This document shows, piece by piece, positions 33,388 through 46,852 of a stretch of DNA of 64,000 nucleotides. A program made the translations under genes and the position numbers. The notes under the pieces are model-generated. The model did not search any database, was not told where the DNA came from, and was given only the letters and a program-made list of their open reading frames with translations. The stretch's first letter is position 1; each line of letters starts with the position of its first letter. Source of the DNA: Gelatoporia subvermispora B (taxonomy: Eukaryota; Basidiomycota; Agaricomycetes; Polyporales; Gelatoporiaceae); assembly GCA_000320605.2 (NCBI GenBank), contig KB445794.1, positions 1,584,033 to 1,648,032 of the forward strand. Reading direction: 5' to 3'.

Positions 33388-36300
33388 TCACGAACCACCC
33401 GTCAATCCAGGAGGGAACCCGTTGAAGTCCACCTGATCTTGTATCGCACGTCCTGCCAGTGTGTACGATATTCGCAGCCTTAGCCGCACCCCAGCCTGTC
33501 ATTAAGAAGGGTTGAGTCGAGGTGTGATTTTCCAGAAGAGTCACACTACATACACCAACTGGCGCCTGCACGCGCATCCGCTGCGTCTCCGTGGCTCCCG
33601 GCTGGATGTCAGGATTCGACATCGGATGCATCTGTAGCTGTTGAGACTGTGAAGATAAGACACATCAGTATGTTGCAGAATCCAGTAAATTCATGCGTGA
33701 AATTACCTTCGGCACAGCAGCTTGGAAGTTCACCCCGGTAGCGACATTTCCGCCAGTCACTTGGAACCTAACGAGGACATCTACAACACCTGGGCGCGTA
33801 GGAGACGCTTGCGGTGTCAGCGTAACCCGAAGTTCGTTCTTGTCGTACGCAGGATAAGCAACGAGCCGCGGTTGTGCGGCAGGTTGTTGTTGCGGTGGTG
33901 GTGGTGAAGCCGCCTCGATCGCTGAGAACAGGGATGCATTCGATGATGCCGCCTGCTGTGGGGGTGGGCTGGCGGCAACGGGAGCTGGGGTCGAATCGAA
34001 GAGTCCCAGGATGTCCTGAACAGTGCTCTTTGGCGGTTGTGCAGGGGTCGCGGCAGGAGTCGCTGATGGCTCAGAACTGCCGAAAATGTCTCGTAGCAGG
34101 TCTTCATTGCTCGGTCCTGCAGTCGCGTGTCCATTGACACCTGTTGTAGGCACTCCTGAGGGTATCTCATCGCCGATAAGGTCAACCTACGAGCATGTTA
34201 GCTTTTCACTTCTAGACGTATGCAACAATAAGCACGCACGTCTTTGCTTGCTTGTAGAGGTCCCACAGGCTTATTCTCGCTCACGACGCCTAGGACAGTT
34301 GCCTTCAGCTCTGGCGGCGGCATTCGCTCAAGCACGCCGACGCGAGTTTCGCCCAAATTGAATAGGCTCGCAAATTCTACTGCTCTCTGCTGGATCTCCA
34401 GCTCCGGGCTCGTGGTATATGAGAGGAGAAGGTTCTGAATGCGCTCTTGTTGTGCTGCAGAGGTTATGGAACGAGATGCAATCTTTGTCACAGAAGCTAG
34501 AACAAATTGGCGGGTGAGGTAGTTGGCGTATGGAGAGTCAAGGATAGAAAGCAAGAGGTCGACAAGCTCCTTGTCCGTAACCTGCAAGTGATCAGAAATA
34601 TTGCGAAGGGTCGGCAAATTGTATCAACGTACCTGCTTAGGCTGATCCTCAGACACTAGTCCATTTTCCAACAGGATGTCGCTGTATTCGCCGATAACCC
34701 ATGTTGCGGCAAGAGTAAGCGATTCCTGGGAGATATCTGAGCAGAGCGACGTATAGAGCTTGGAGGAGGTGTACGCCTGGAGCTCGGGGGTGTGAGCTAC
34801 AAGCCGAATGAAGGCCGACAGAATCTCTTCTCGAACGAAGTTGCCAGCCTTGACAAAAATATCAGTCACCGTCATGGAGAGTAAAAGTCTGGACATTGGC
34901 ACTGACCAGCTTCAACACGCGGAGCACTGTATCAATATGCCATCGTTTTGTTGGTGCAAAGCGCTCAGCCGCCAAGCAGATTTGCGTGGTCATCCCGAGT
35001 TTGAACTCATCGTCAGCAACCTCAAGGAATGCGAGGAGTTCACGAATAAGCAAGCGAACGGTTTTCTCGTCAATCAGTGCATATGAGAGCTCGAGAGCGC
35101 GGCGACGGATGGAGATGTCGCCGTCCCGTAAGCAGTCAAGGATGATGTTGCGGTGTCGCTGTACGGCGTTCGTGTCGATAGACACTACGCGGTTCAGAGT
35201 GTTGAGGGCTACGTAACTGCGGAGCATATTTAGATACCACAACGCATCGCGAATGGGCTGGAGGTGCGTAACGTACCGAATATTGTTGTCGCGGTTGCTC
35301 AGGAACTTCCCAAGAATGTTGATAGCCATCACTCGCAGACCACTGTCCGCCTCAATCTCCAGAACCGTCATGACCGTCTCGTACAGAATCGAGTTCCCGA
35401 CGTTCTTTGTCGAGTCAGTGTTCGTGGCGACCTACAATTAGGTTGCGCTAAACACGCGACCATATGAGCTGACATAACAGCAATGGCTTACCTGCGCCAG
35501 AATATCGTTCATAGTCTCGCTCGCCTTCTCGTCTCCTCTTCCCAACAGACGGAGAAGCCTGAGGATTTTCACCTGAAGGAATGGATCGGTGATGCCTGAT
35601 ACGTCATGTTCTGGACTATAGCCAGTGGTCACTAGGGATTTCAAGTGTCGGACGAGCAGGGGTACGGCCTGAGCAAGTCATGTTCGCACTTAGCTCATCT
35701 GCGGGCTGAGTAGAATCTTTGATACGTACGTTGCGGAACTCCTCTAGACATGCGGGATCGATTTGACACATCTCGGTGACGAGCGTGATAGCAGTCAGCA
35801 AGACGCCGTGATTGCGGTCAGCGAGCAGGTTCTTGGCCTTCGCAATGAAATGATCGGCAAGATCAGGTACTTTGCGGACAACACGTAGTGCACACAGGGC
35901 AGCCTGACGTATTGTGAATTCGATGCACCATCAACCAAGACGCAGCGTCGTGACGGACCTTCTTTCGGATGTAAGTGTTACTGGAACCAAGGAGCTTCTC
36001 TATCTCATTCGCCAAGTCGCGAGACATCTCCTCCGATGCTATATCTGCAAATGTACACAGTGCCAGACCGACAGCATACATGTTGGAGTGGTTCATATCG
36101 CTGTAGGGCGTGATCAGTGGAGCGGGTACGCGACTGCAACACCGACACGTACTTCTTCAGCGAGTTCGTAACAAGTGTAAGAACCTCCTGACTCTCATCC
36201 AATAGCAGCATGATCCCCAGGTATCCTAGCCGCTTGTCAGCGAACCGTGGACTTGCGACGAGCTTGAGGCATTCTATCTGGCCGAAATGTGCCTCGGAGC

Positions 36301-36577
36301 CGAGCATATGGATGTAAAGGAGCTTCGCGACATTGTTATGTCTCGCATATGAATCTTCTTCCCGGAATGAGGACCGAATTGCGGCAGATTCTTGCTTGAT
36401 CAGAGCTCGTTCATCGGCGACGGTCTGTTCCCATTAGTGACGCGCTGCGACGAGTCCAAGGTCGTTCCTGGACTCACTTTGCAGGCTCGAATGCCCTTGA
36501 TGAGGGCTATTGAAGTAGTCAGTAAGTTGCTAATGCGATGTTCAACGAAACATGCCTTTGAGATTGTGGTAGACCAT
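33388..36577 (-). CDS. APL4: AP-1 adaptor complex gamma subunit
   Basis: Gamma-adaptin is a large subunit of the AP-1 clathrin adaptor that sorts cargo between trans-Golgi and endosomes. Thirteen exons read in phase to 839 aa: 36556-36577, 36478-36506, 36153-36424, 35959-36100, 35730-35903, 35492-35668, 35277-35431, 34907-35216, 34633-34848, 34240-34581, 33707-34186, 33554-33646 and 33388-33495. Conserved trunk motifs include [53 protein letters not shown] and [12 protein letters not shown] Pro/Ala/Gln-rich hinge (with ILGLFD, a possible clathrin-box-like motif) leads to the C-terminal ear, which ends [17 protein letters not shown]. The first intron has a GC donor (AAAG|GCATGT), needed to join MVYHNLK to [10 protein letters not shown]. 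Confidence 0.94.
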
Positions 36578-36795
36578 GATGCCAGATACCCAAAACCCGA
36601 CCGCCTGTCCACTCGCTGTCACCGACGGCGCGCTTGCAGCTCGCCGCAGGCGGTGAGCGCGTGACGTGATGGAGACCAACCGCATTCGTTCCATTCTAGT
36701 CACGACGGCGTCACATACCCTCCTTCTGCCACCATCTGTTTGTCGCCTCCGTATAATCTTTCTTTCGCGAAACACGTTTCCATTTTCATGCGACG
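36578..36795. promoter_or_regulatory. Bidirectional promoter, AP-1 gamma / forkhead gene
   Basis: Two divergent start codons lie 218 bases apart. The sequence has repeated gcgc/cgcc words and a TATA-less appearance. It also contains CGTGACGTGATGG (36659-36671) with a CRE-like TGACGT core. Confidence 0.5.
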
Positions 36796-39513
36796 ATGGC
36801 AGAAGCGTATGCAGGACGAAACCCCACCTCTCCCATATCTCAGCTTTTGCGGTCGCTCGGGATGACGCGTGAAGACCTCAGTCGACATAGTGAACAGATG
36901 AGGCAATTTCTAACGACAGAAACAGCCAAGTCCTCCCCTCCCTTCAGTTCGAAACCTGAAAGAAAGGATGCGAAGTCGCTGGAGTCTCGTCCTCGTATCC
37001 GCTCGCGCACCTCCTCCCTCATCAACGCGTCGGCCACAGCGCAGTCGCCTACACCTCCAGTCACGCCCGTGAAAGCTGAACCAACGGAAACCCTTCTTCC
37101 GTCCCGCTCAATGGATCAAATGCACCTTGTCATGGAGCGCAAGAGCAAGAATAAACAGAGGGACAGGAGAAGTGACTGTTATTTTTTTCCGACACAAGTT
37201 GCCCCAACTAATGTACCCCTGTTCAGATTCGAACGCGCCGTCACGCGACGCGCGACGCGTCCACGCGTCGAGCGGCGCGACTCCGTCGCGTAGCGAAACT
37301 CCTCAGGTCAATCTACGCGTGTTTTGTGACTAAAACGCTTCTCATCACTATGAACACGTATAGACCACGCCGCAGACGCCGCATCATTTCAGGTACTATC
37401 GGGAACGTGTACTCGGCGAGGCATCCACATCCCAAGTCCCATTGGTTCGTCCATTCGATGTCTCTTGGTCAACAATTATTCAGAGTTTATCCAGGACAAC
37501 TCAGTGGGAAGTGCTGGCGCTCTCTCAGCCACGCCCTCGCGCGATCAGTCGCGCTCACGCACGTCCCTGAGGAGGACGGAGTCCCACTTCTCTGAGCCGC
37601 GGACCCCTTCCCGACCCGGATATGTACTGCCCACTACACCTCGAGCATCGTCGCCGTGTTCCAGTCCTCCGCGGATTGTTAACATTGTCTCCTCGCCAGG
37701 GCCCATGAGATCAGATCCTCTAGAAGAAGACTACGACGATCTTCCTTTCACTTTGCCACCGGGGCCTTACTCCTCTGTAAAGCCAGACTTTTCCTACGCT
37801 GCTATGATTGGTCAAGCTATTGTGTCTTCTCCCCAACACCGCCTCACACTGCAGGACATCTACGAGTGGATCACCACTGTTTACCCATATTATAAGCGCG
37901 GCGAGCAAACCTGGATGAATTCAGTGCGCCATGCCCTCAGCACGATGGCTGTCTTTCGCAAAGTCCCGCGAGGCCGACAAGAGGGAAAGAGTCTTTGGGC
38001 TGTCTTCGACGAAGATCTTCCTTGTTTCGCAAACGGTGGCTTCAGGAAAGCCCTTTGCGCGGATATGAACAAGGCCGCCTCCGGTAAATCCGGCTCGCGC
38101 AAGCGCGGAGTGATGGAGGACACTCTGACAAAGAAGACTAAGAGACGCAAGAAGGCGAAGGAAGAAGAGGAAGCTCACTACACCATAGGACCTGCTCTGC
38201 CTATGATGGCTGCACCCATGCTTCCTCCATTCTTTCCGCCTTACCACCCAAATCCACATCATCAGCCGTACTATCAGGCGTATGTCCCTCAACCGCTGCC
38301 CGCAGAGGTCATCTTCCCCCCGCTGCCGCCTTCTTCGAACTACCATCGCGTCGCAACGATGTCGGCACCTCCTGCAAGTGAAGATAGAGCTGTCGAATCC
38401 GGAAGCCAAGAAACAGTCTTGAGCGCTTATGGCTCAGAATCTGTGCCTTCTGTACCTGACAACGAGATTGCTAGATCATTGACGTCTTCGTCATCACTTC
38501 CGGAGTTACTTGCAGAATGTAGTTCTACATCTAGTCCCCCGCCTACGGCAATGTCTTCACGGGTCACGAGGACTCCATCACCTGTTCCACATACAGAAGA
38601 ATCGACTGGATTCATAGACGAGGACGATGCATTCCAATGGCTACGATCCCCTGCGGTTGAGGCATTGGATCCTAGTTTCACTCTCTTGGACTCATCACAC
38701 CAGGCACCCCCCCTCTTCAGCAAGAAGGCCGGGAAACAGCCTGACCGGACACTGCATCAGGTCTGTTCTACAATCTCAAACTTCCTCGAAGACCATTCAC
38801 TAACTAAATTACTCAAGCTTGTCGCTGCTCTACAAGAACCAGCGTCGCCCACCCTGGACCGTGTATCATCGACAAACAAGCACCGTAGTTCTTTGATGAC
38901 GCCACCACCTTCAGAGGCAATGCTGCCTCCAATGCCATTCACACCTCCAGCGCGACCATCTACTCCCCCAGCACAGGTTGGGACCAGCCGGAGTAACCTG
39001 CGTCTTTCTCCCCATCGGACACCTATTTCTCACAGGGGCCTCCATATGAGCCCGTCCCCGAGTCTCGCCCACTACAAATCACACCTCGATCCCCCGCCCG
39101 CTGCCTATGTCCCCCAGGCTCCGCTTCTTAGCGTTCCTGCTGGCGCCACCACCTCCGCTGCACTCGCGCCCGGAAGCCCAGGTGCAAGTCTCTTCAAGAC
39201 CCCCACGCGCAAGCGCACGTCTGGCTCTGTATTCGGCTCGGGCGGGTTGCTCAATCTCGGGCCGTCGCCGTTCGCGCCTGTCACACCACGGCGGCTCATG
39301 TTCGGCGCATCCTTCGAGTCGCCGTTCCGCACACCATCACGCGGGATCTGCGACCCGCACGACCCGAGCGTGCTCCTCGACGAGGAGCTCGCGCGCCTGG
39401 GCCAGAGCCCTCATCTCCTCGGCAGTCCCACCGGCATCTTTGGCAGATCGCGCGGACTGCTGTATGAGAGCCCTGGCATGCCGAGCCCGGGGAGCTGGGA
39501 TCGTGTGTGGTAG
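36796..39513 (+). CDS. Forkhead transcription factor
   Basis: A forkhead (winged-helix) domain is encoded at about 37786-38070: KPDFSYAAMIGQAIVSSPQH, LTLQDIYEWITTVYPYYKRG, TWMNSVRHALSTMAVFRKVP and LWAVFDEDLPCF. Family members bind RYAAAYA-type DNA, and the fungal ones control G2/M genes, morphogenesis or ribosomal genes. The N-terminal exon from 36796 starts MAEAYAGRNPTSPISQLLRS and is Ser/Pro-rich. A basic stretch (KKTKRRKKAKEEEE) after the domain is a likely nuclear signal. The long Pro/Ser-rich C-terminus carries many SP/TP sites and ends PGSWDRVW. At least one intron lies between about 37170 and 37480, where the acceptor and phase remain unclear. The last exon, open from 37465, is the bulk of the protein. 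Confidence 0.85.
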
Positions 39514-39985
39514 ATTGCGGTGGTGCCGGACGCAGGTTCCACAGACTTCTTGGGTACTCTGATTTAGTATGCTATCTATTCCCGCGCGACAACTCAGACT
39601 CTTGATTCCGTCTCGGTTTGTAGTTCTGCTTCTGTCTTGGCGATTCCTTGAAGACAGTGTCTCGTAATTCATCTGCGATGACTACCACGATAAGCCTCGG
39701 CTCCCTCTCGATTTGTCTGTCTTCACAGTGACCTCCTATGCCCTACACACCTTGTATCATTCATCGCTGTCAGTACCCCTATCTCCCGCCTGCCTTCCAC
39801 GATGTATCTCCAGTCTAGGTAATCTCAGGTCTCCACCGTGATGGATTTTCACGCCTCTGATCACCTCTCAACAATATGTATGGCGTGGGGTATCGTGCGA
39901 TGCAAGGTCCAAAGATTCTGACATGACATCTAGCAATCCGATATACATATACAATACAGCATGTGCGCACAAGCGACCGACGTGC
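39514..39985. other. Convergent 3' flanks
   Basis: The spacer lies between the forkhead stop and the MDR reductase stop. It is pyrimidine-rich and no feature was recognised. Confidence 0.4.
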
Positions 39986-41406
39986 TCAGTCGTCTGCTAC
40001 AATGATAACTTTCTTCCCATTATTCTTTCCAGTGAGGACGTCGACGAGCGCCTGGCCAACCTTGTCGAGTCCGTACTCGCGATCTTCGAGGTACTTGATC
40101 TCTCCCTCAGCGACACGGCGCGGGATCTCACGATAGAACTCGGCCGAGTACTTGGTATGCAACGAGGAGCAGATGAAGCCAGTAATCTTCAGCTGCTTTG
40201 CAATGACCTGCCATAGATTCTTGATCGGGTAGAGAGTATTAACCGATGATACTTGTGAGATCATGCCACATTCCTAAAGGGTGGATTCAAGCGACTACAA
40301 TCAAAGGCGAACTATTGTACATACGATGAAGCGTCCGAAGACTGCAGAGTTAGCGAGTGCTGTTTCGAGGGTTTCGCCACCAACGCTGTCCCAGTAGCTG
40401 TAATGCATTGTATCAGACTTGATTTAGATGTACGTGGATAGTAAGGACTCACATGTTGACTGGGCCCTCCTCCTCGAGAGTCTTGTTGGTGTCGCCAGTC
40501 TTGTAATTGAACGCGACGTCCGCACCAATTGAACGTACGAAGGCGACCTTCTCGTCAGAACCGGCCGATGCAATCACTTTGCAACTATCGCTCTTGGCAA
40601 GCTGTACGACGGTCGACCCGACTGGGCCCGCAGCCGCGGTCACATACGCGACTTCACCCTGATGTAAGTTCGCTCTCTCTGAGTCAGTGATAATAGTAAG
40701 ACTTCGGAACAACAGACCTCCTTAGCTGCTGAAAACTCCTTCCAGCCGTAGTACGCGGTTTGACCCGGCATGCCGCACACACCGACATACACAGACCAGG
40801 GAAGGCTCTCCTTGTTTTCAATCATGGTCAAACGTACTGTATCCCGTGCGATGATATATTCCTCGCACGCTATGGGCGGGGCGTGTCATTTTCGACAATA
40901 CCACGAGGCTCGCATCGAAAACCTACGTATCATACCATAAACGTGGTCTCCAGGTTTGAAGATCGAGTTTTCAGATCGAAGAACCTTTCCGACGCCGTAG
41001 CTGCTCAATCTATTGGTAATAAATATACAGAATGGTGGCGAGTGCCTGTCCACTCACGGTTCGCCGAACTGAAGGGCAGGCTGTACACATAGAGTCAGCA
41101 CTCTGTGCCTTGTCGATCAAAATACACTACAGCTTACAATATGGGTGTTTACATTCGGAGCGCGCATCCTGCCCCTTATGAACGGATCGATAGAGAACAC
41201 GAGAGTTTTAATAAGGATACCGCCATCCAAGGTGACATTCTCGAGGTCAATGGTCCGCGAATTATCGTACGCAGTGGTCTTTCCGGGCACGGGAAGGCCT
41301 GAATGCAGCACGTATTGTCAGCCGGATATTTATTTCATTTAGCACAGGGGCATGCACCTATAGGGAGCTCGAGATAGAGATGCCGCCCATTCCTTATGGG
41401 TGCCAT
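39986..41406 (-). CDS. MDR-type NADP-dependent alkenal/one oxidoreductase
   Basis: This is a zinc-independent medium-chain reductase of the leukotriene B4 12-hydroxydehydrogenase / alkenal double-bond reductase group, which reduces the C=C bond of unsaturated aldehydes and ketones with NADPH. The first exon starts MAPIRNGRHLYLELPIG at 41406 and joins LPVPGKTTAYDNSRTIDLEN in phase 1. Then SIDPFIRGRMR, FVGYGVGKV-like and CEEYI-type segments, GMPGQTAYYGWKEF, the nucleotide-binding loop TAAAGPVGSTVVQLAK (glycine-rich AAxGxVG), GADVAFNYK and the ending GKKVIIVADD follow the family order. About eight short introns are present. A TATAAATC element lies about 50 bases upstream. Detoxification of lipid-derived or lignin-derived enals is the likely role. 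Confidence 0.88.
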
Positions 41407-42300
41407 TGCAAGTCGCTGGTGGGAGTGGATTGCGGTTCTGACATTTCGATAGAGATTTATAGCAGTCGGCGTCACAGAATTCATCTGCGATATTAGTCGT
41501 CTGGGACAGATGTACTGACTCAGCTCCGGCTTCTCTACGTAGTGCAGTTCCCATGATTGTCGCTAGTCCAGCGAGCACGCACTGCTATAATTATAATACT
41601 CGCTTGAAGGCATGAGTATCTACTAATAGGCCAGGAAGACCATGAGTGTAGTAGAAATGTCATCCGGGGACCACGGGAAGTGGAAACGCTGCCGGCCGCG
41701 ACGCGTATGTTCTAGACACCATCGGCTTACGTTGGTATTGCTGGTGATACTTGTAGACGCCAACACCGCTTCGATCTAGTGCCTGGTGCAGAAGATCTGA
41801 GCCCGATTGACCGCCGCGCTCAACTTGCACTGCGCCAGCCGCTAGAACAACCCGATAAAGCTGTGAATATTCGCTTGACACCGTTTTCTCGAACCGTGCT
41901 CATTTGCGCACAATACTCAGGTGAGGCTCCATTCTGAGACCAAAATCTGCTATCACCTATAGCCTATCACAGCAGCTGATATATATCCTGAGCATACACC
42001 TCGCTTACATATTGCCAGCTCAGTGTGGGAAGGAAAACGGCATGCATGACATAGGTGGAGCAACCCGATCGAGCGCACCTTCGGTTTGACAGATGCCGAC
42101 GGCCGCTCACCAGACCGCCCTGCACACCTACCAAACGACCAGCGTGCGACACCAGCCACCCCATGGCCACTATAGACATGGCCTCCAGTGTCCTCGAGAT
42201 ATACGTGCATGAGAGCCGGTGTATGTCGCGACAATTACATAGTGTGTTCCGACATACTCTACAAACATTTCGTGTCTTTATATGGCCCCACAGAAAAATA
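41407..42300. other. Intergenic region between MDR reductase and ligase IV
   Basis: Besides the TATA element at 41454-41461, nothing was recognised. Frames at 41660-41881 and 41953-42348 overlap each other on opposite strands. Confidence 0.4.
41454..41461 (-). promoter_or_regulatory. TATA element of the MDR reductase gene
   Basis: TATAAATC on the minus strand, 48 bases before the ATG at 41406. It supports that start. Confidence 0.55.
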
Positions 42301-45300
42301 TCATGGCGCGAACTCTGTTACCAGCATCAGACGAGTTCAGCCGCATGAGTGTTTGATATAACTCACCCTCTTCATCAAGCAACGTTTGTTCATCCAAGCA
42401 TGCCTGAATGAACTCCGAGATTACCAGATTGCGGCGTCTAGGTCTAACATGACCCCTCAGCTGCGATTTCAACAGTACACTGCATGAGGCTTACGTCGAT
42501 GTCCGCTTGATGAGCTCCAGCCGCCGGCTCGTGTCGCGTTTATCGATGATAACGTGAGTGAGCTTGGGCTCGTCCATGTCCGCGACACGCCCGCCATTTG
42601 CGATGATCTGCTCCTCCACAGTCTTGAGACTACATGAGAATGTAAGATGTGGGAATTCAACCAGAAAAGCATTATAAACGTGCACCTTTCAGTGATGTCC
42701 GCCTCCTTGCTCGTCTTGACGATCATGCCATGCTTTCGCGCATTATTAGGTGTATCAAGGTAGAAACAGCTTCCTGATGTCAGAGCATGGTCAAAGAAGA
42801 CTCGACCGCGGCTTACAGGTGCTTGAATATAAACTGCTGGTCATACTCTCGAGCGTCGTCATCTTCGCCCATGACAACGTCGGACTTCTCCTCGGCGATC
42901 TGATTGGCATCCACCTGCGCAAACAGCCGTTATCAGCGAAAGTCAACACGCACCCGCAGAATAGTACCTTCATATCCTCGGGTCTTGAGCGTGTGTCTTC
43001 GGGCTGCACTTGGAACCAGTCATCGTCGACGTCCTTGTCAAGCAAAATGTCCTCATCCCCAAGAATGTCCTCATTATCCGAGTCCGGCTCTGTCTCGCTC
43101 TCTGTGTCTTCCTTCGTCGCCTGGCCTCTGCTTGACGATTCGCGTCTGACATCGAACCATTCTGCTATCAAAGGATCTTCGTCGGCCGTGTCGATGTTTT
43201 CTTCAACGACAGGAGCGAGTTTCGGGCTGGGCGCTCTAGGGGGTGAAGGCGTTGGACTCTCGTCTGCGCCCTCATCTCTATTGTATTCGTCGCTTTCCAC
43301 CCGTTCGGAGGTTGCATGGAAGAAGTATCTGCGGATCAATCGACTCAGTCTCTTGCGGTGGTGCTACATTACGCTATACATGCCTTTTCTTCATAGGGAC
43401 ATGCTGGTTCTTCGCTATGGAGTCCATTATCCACTGCGGTCTTATAATGTCGGTCGTGCCTTTATTCATAATCGCTTTGATGTCATATGCTGTAATTCGT
43501 GGGCAAATCAATCCATGTGCCATCATTTGTGCCCAAGAACTAACGTGTTGTTGTGCCGCCATATATGACAAGGAGATCTGGTTGATTCCTGGCTATCTGT
43601 ACTAAACTGCCCCCGTGTGCACGAATCCTGTGGTGATAGATCAGCCAAGAGCTAGTGGTGTGCAGGTGCAAGCGTACAGTCGCATCAACTCTTTCTTATC
43701 TTGATCTCCGGTCGTAGACTTTGGATCAGAGCCTACCACTGAGGACCCGTTAGTGAGAGGACATGTGATGGCTCCGGGATTAACAAACTGAATTTCATCC
43801 CGGAAAAGATGTCGCTTTTTTCTTCGACATTTTTCATGTTCACAGCTTGATATTCGGGCATCAGAGACACCTAAATAGGCCCTATGAAATCAGTTCATTT
43901 AAATCTCTGGAGGTTACTACTTACTTTCTGGCTGGTCTTCCTCTGTTTCTTTTTCGGGCTGCATAGGGATATTAGCGCTTTCTCAGACGAATTGGCACGT
44001 TGCGCGCCTGTCTTCCCGTTCCATCTTTCTCTTCCGTTCTGATCTAATCGTCTCCAATACCGCTGGAATATGTCAGTCTTACGCTGATACTGGATGCCGG
44101 TACTAACCCACCTGTAGCCGACATGCAGTCCTCAATACCCAGGTCATCTCGTATGTTTAGTGCACGGGGAAACCGCATTGTAAAGCCGAGATGATATCCA
44201 TCTGCAACAGAATCAATGGCTGTTTAGATCGAGTCGCATGATAGTCACCTGTAGCGGTGATCTCAGCTGCTTTGACTCTCAAAATGAACGAGCTAACTCA
44301 TGCGGGTAAGTTTATAGATGGCAGGAGTAACGCAAAAATCTTACTCTTCCGGCTCGAGGTAGAGATCGCCCTTATCTTCGTTACCTTTTCTAGCCACCTG
44401 AAGGAAGCTTGGAGGGTTCTTGGGGTCCCACTCCTTCCATGGTTTTGAGCGAACCCAGATGTAGTCTGCGAAGGATAGCCCGGTGCCGATCCGCACAAAG
44501 GTACTATATCTGCGACGCATTGCGTAAGTACACGTGGTACCTATGCAGGTAGATATGTGGACAGCATACGCACTTAATCTCTTCTTCATTCTGACTCCTA
44601 TCATCGAGGACGGCACAAATCAAAGTGGATACCCCTCCGGCACGTCGACCGCTGCCGTAACCCCCAGCTGTCAGGGAGTTGTTCAGTAAACAGCATGTTG
44701 AAGTGCGACGTAACTTACCTACGACGAGCACGTCGACGGTTTCGCCCATGTTATCCTACACAAACAATCAACTTAGGAAGTATCGTACATAATCATTGAT
44801 AGCTCACCATATATTCTGGCTTCACCTGCAATGTACAACTATGGTGAATATACATTTTTAATGCGCACGGAGCCGTACCGACCTTGATCCAATCCCTGTT
44901 CCTGCCATTCAGGACGTACTCAGAATCAGGATGCTTCAGCACCAGCCCTTCGCCGCGAGACGCCATGATCTCGTCCATCTTAGTACGTATATCTTTTGCT
45001 GTGCGCCCTTCAGACTCTTTGGCGAACTCAAAGCGTCCAGAGACCTCGGTAAAGCAAGACCTCATGTTGCGCTTCCGGAATTTGAGTGACCTGTGCAGAA
45101 GAGGGGTGCCATTTAGGTAAAGCAGGTCGAAGACCTTGACTGACAAAAATTTAGTCGTCAGATAATGGTAGAAGTCAAGTCAAGCAGAGGATATCGAGGT
45201 TTGGCGTACAGCAAGGGCGAGGATTATATTCCTTCTTTGAGCGATCTAAACCATACTATAAGGATCCGCAGGCAACCAGAAGTCTGTTGCTCACCAAGGG

Positions 45301-46852
45301 CAGCTGTTTTCAGGGTGCCGAATGGGAGGTTACGTTCTGACACCGGGTCCCACACGAGCATTTCGCCGTCCAGAATAATCCTACTAGCCTGTAAGTCGTA
45401 GAATGGAGGTCATCAAGAGACGCCTTACTCGTCCACACGCGAGTCAAAGGCGTCGTGAATAAAGGGCGTAAGGCTCCCCATTCCGACGTGTTTGCCGTAC
45501 AAGTAGGTGTAATCCTTGCCCTTCCTGATTACGGTCAGAAGAGAGATCAGGTGTCCGGTTCCGCCGATGTTCACCTTGAGCAGTAGAAATACTCGTTCCC
45601 TCGCTTATGCAATTGCATACGTTCACCATCGAGCTTCTCTTCCATAATGAATGTGCGACCTTGCATTTCTTTCACCGAGTCCTCGATCCTCCGAGTCGGG
45701 CGCTTGCACAGCATGGGCGTAAACGCGCGGAACAGTTGCACAACTTTGTCCTGTTCAACATCGGAGTACAAGGTCAGAGCTATATCATGATGTATATCCG
45801 GATGTACATACCTCGTCGTTGAGTCTCCGCTGTGGATCCCATAGCTCCCAGGAGATCTTCTTCAAATCCGAGCACGTGTTGAATAGGTCATGCGCATCCG
45901 GATGGAAGACCGAAAACACAGTAGTCTCCTTGACAGAAATCACCATGTCTGTATAGGGCAGCGGACAAGACCGTTAATGAGGCTCCGACCATGCACAACT
46001 ATCGATATTACCTTTGAGTATTATCCGTACAATCCAGCGTTGTTCCTCAGGTGTGGTTCTATTGTAGATCCGTTGCACGACACGTGCTTGGACATCTCTG
46101 TGCAGCGCATGAGAATTCGACAGCTGAAGTCAGTTCGAAGAGTGCCCACGATTTGCCCATATTCTTCGCTAGTTCGTCCAGAGAGTCATTCAGCTCGTCA
46201 ATAGATAATGTTCCCTCCACTACGGACGATCGCTTGCTGATCACTTCATAGAGCACAGTAGGGAAGTCACCCGAGGATTTCTGACAGCGCACTCATTTCA
46301 AGCGCTCATGCAGGAGAATGGCGGGAGCTTACGTCTCGCTCCGTGGGTTTCTTCCAGTTTAGCATCCTTACGGCATCCGGGTCCTTTGTTCCAAGTGGTA
46401 TAAGTTTGATGTAGATCTTGGCGAGGTTCTTCTCCTTGAGACCATATACGGCACGCTCTCGATCTTTCTGCACACGACGCTAAGCACCACAGTCTTGGAA
46501 GTGTACAATCTCACATGCCTGAGGCAAGATCAGCCGCAAAACAGGATATAGATCGTATCCAATTTGTTCTCTCCAATGCTGCAAGCATATAGGTTCATCT
46601 CAGTCAGTTAACAAAGAGAGAGGCGGGGCACACGTTAAACCACGAGTCAAGAAGCTTTCTTCTCTTCTCAGGCTTCCTCTCATTTTGCAGCTTGTCAAAA
46701 AGAGCAGCAAGGACGTGGAACGGTGCAGTGTCCCTGTTCTCCGGAGGAGGTGGGTAATCAAGCTCGTGGTCCTCTGCTGTTACGGTGGCCTGCGTTGCGG
46801 CGACCGGTGGCGGCGAGGATGGAGGCGATGTTGGCGCGGGAGTAGGCTGCAT
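42301..46852 (-). CDS. LIG4: DNA ligase IV
   Basis: This ATP-dependent ligase seals breaks in non-homologous end joining, with XRCC4/Lif1 as partner. The start MQPTPAPTSPPSSPPPVAAT at 46852 precedes the N-terminal DNA-binding domain (FHVLAALFDKLQNERKPEKR). The adenylation motif EKLDGERMQLH holds the reactive lysine (coding at about 45615-45650). Motifs III and IV are represented by KVFDLLYLNG and GEGLVLKHPDSEYVLNGRN. DNMGETVDVLVVG is in the OB fold. Two C-terminal BRCT domains follow: the first around MIVKTSKEADITER and the second around DIIRPQWIMDSI, followed by a charged Ser/Glu-rich segment and an ending near CLDEQTLLDEE. More than 15 short introns are present, so boundaries are approximate. 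The stop at 42301 assumes a last intron with donor GTGAGT. Confidence 0.9.
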
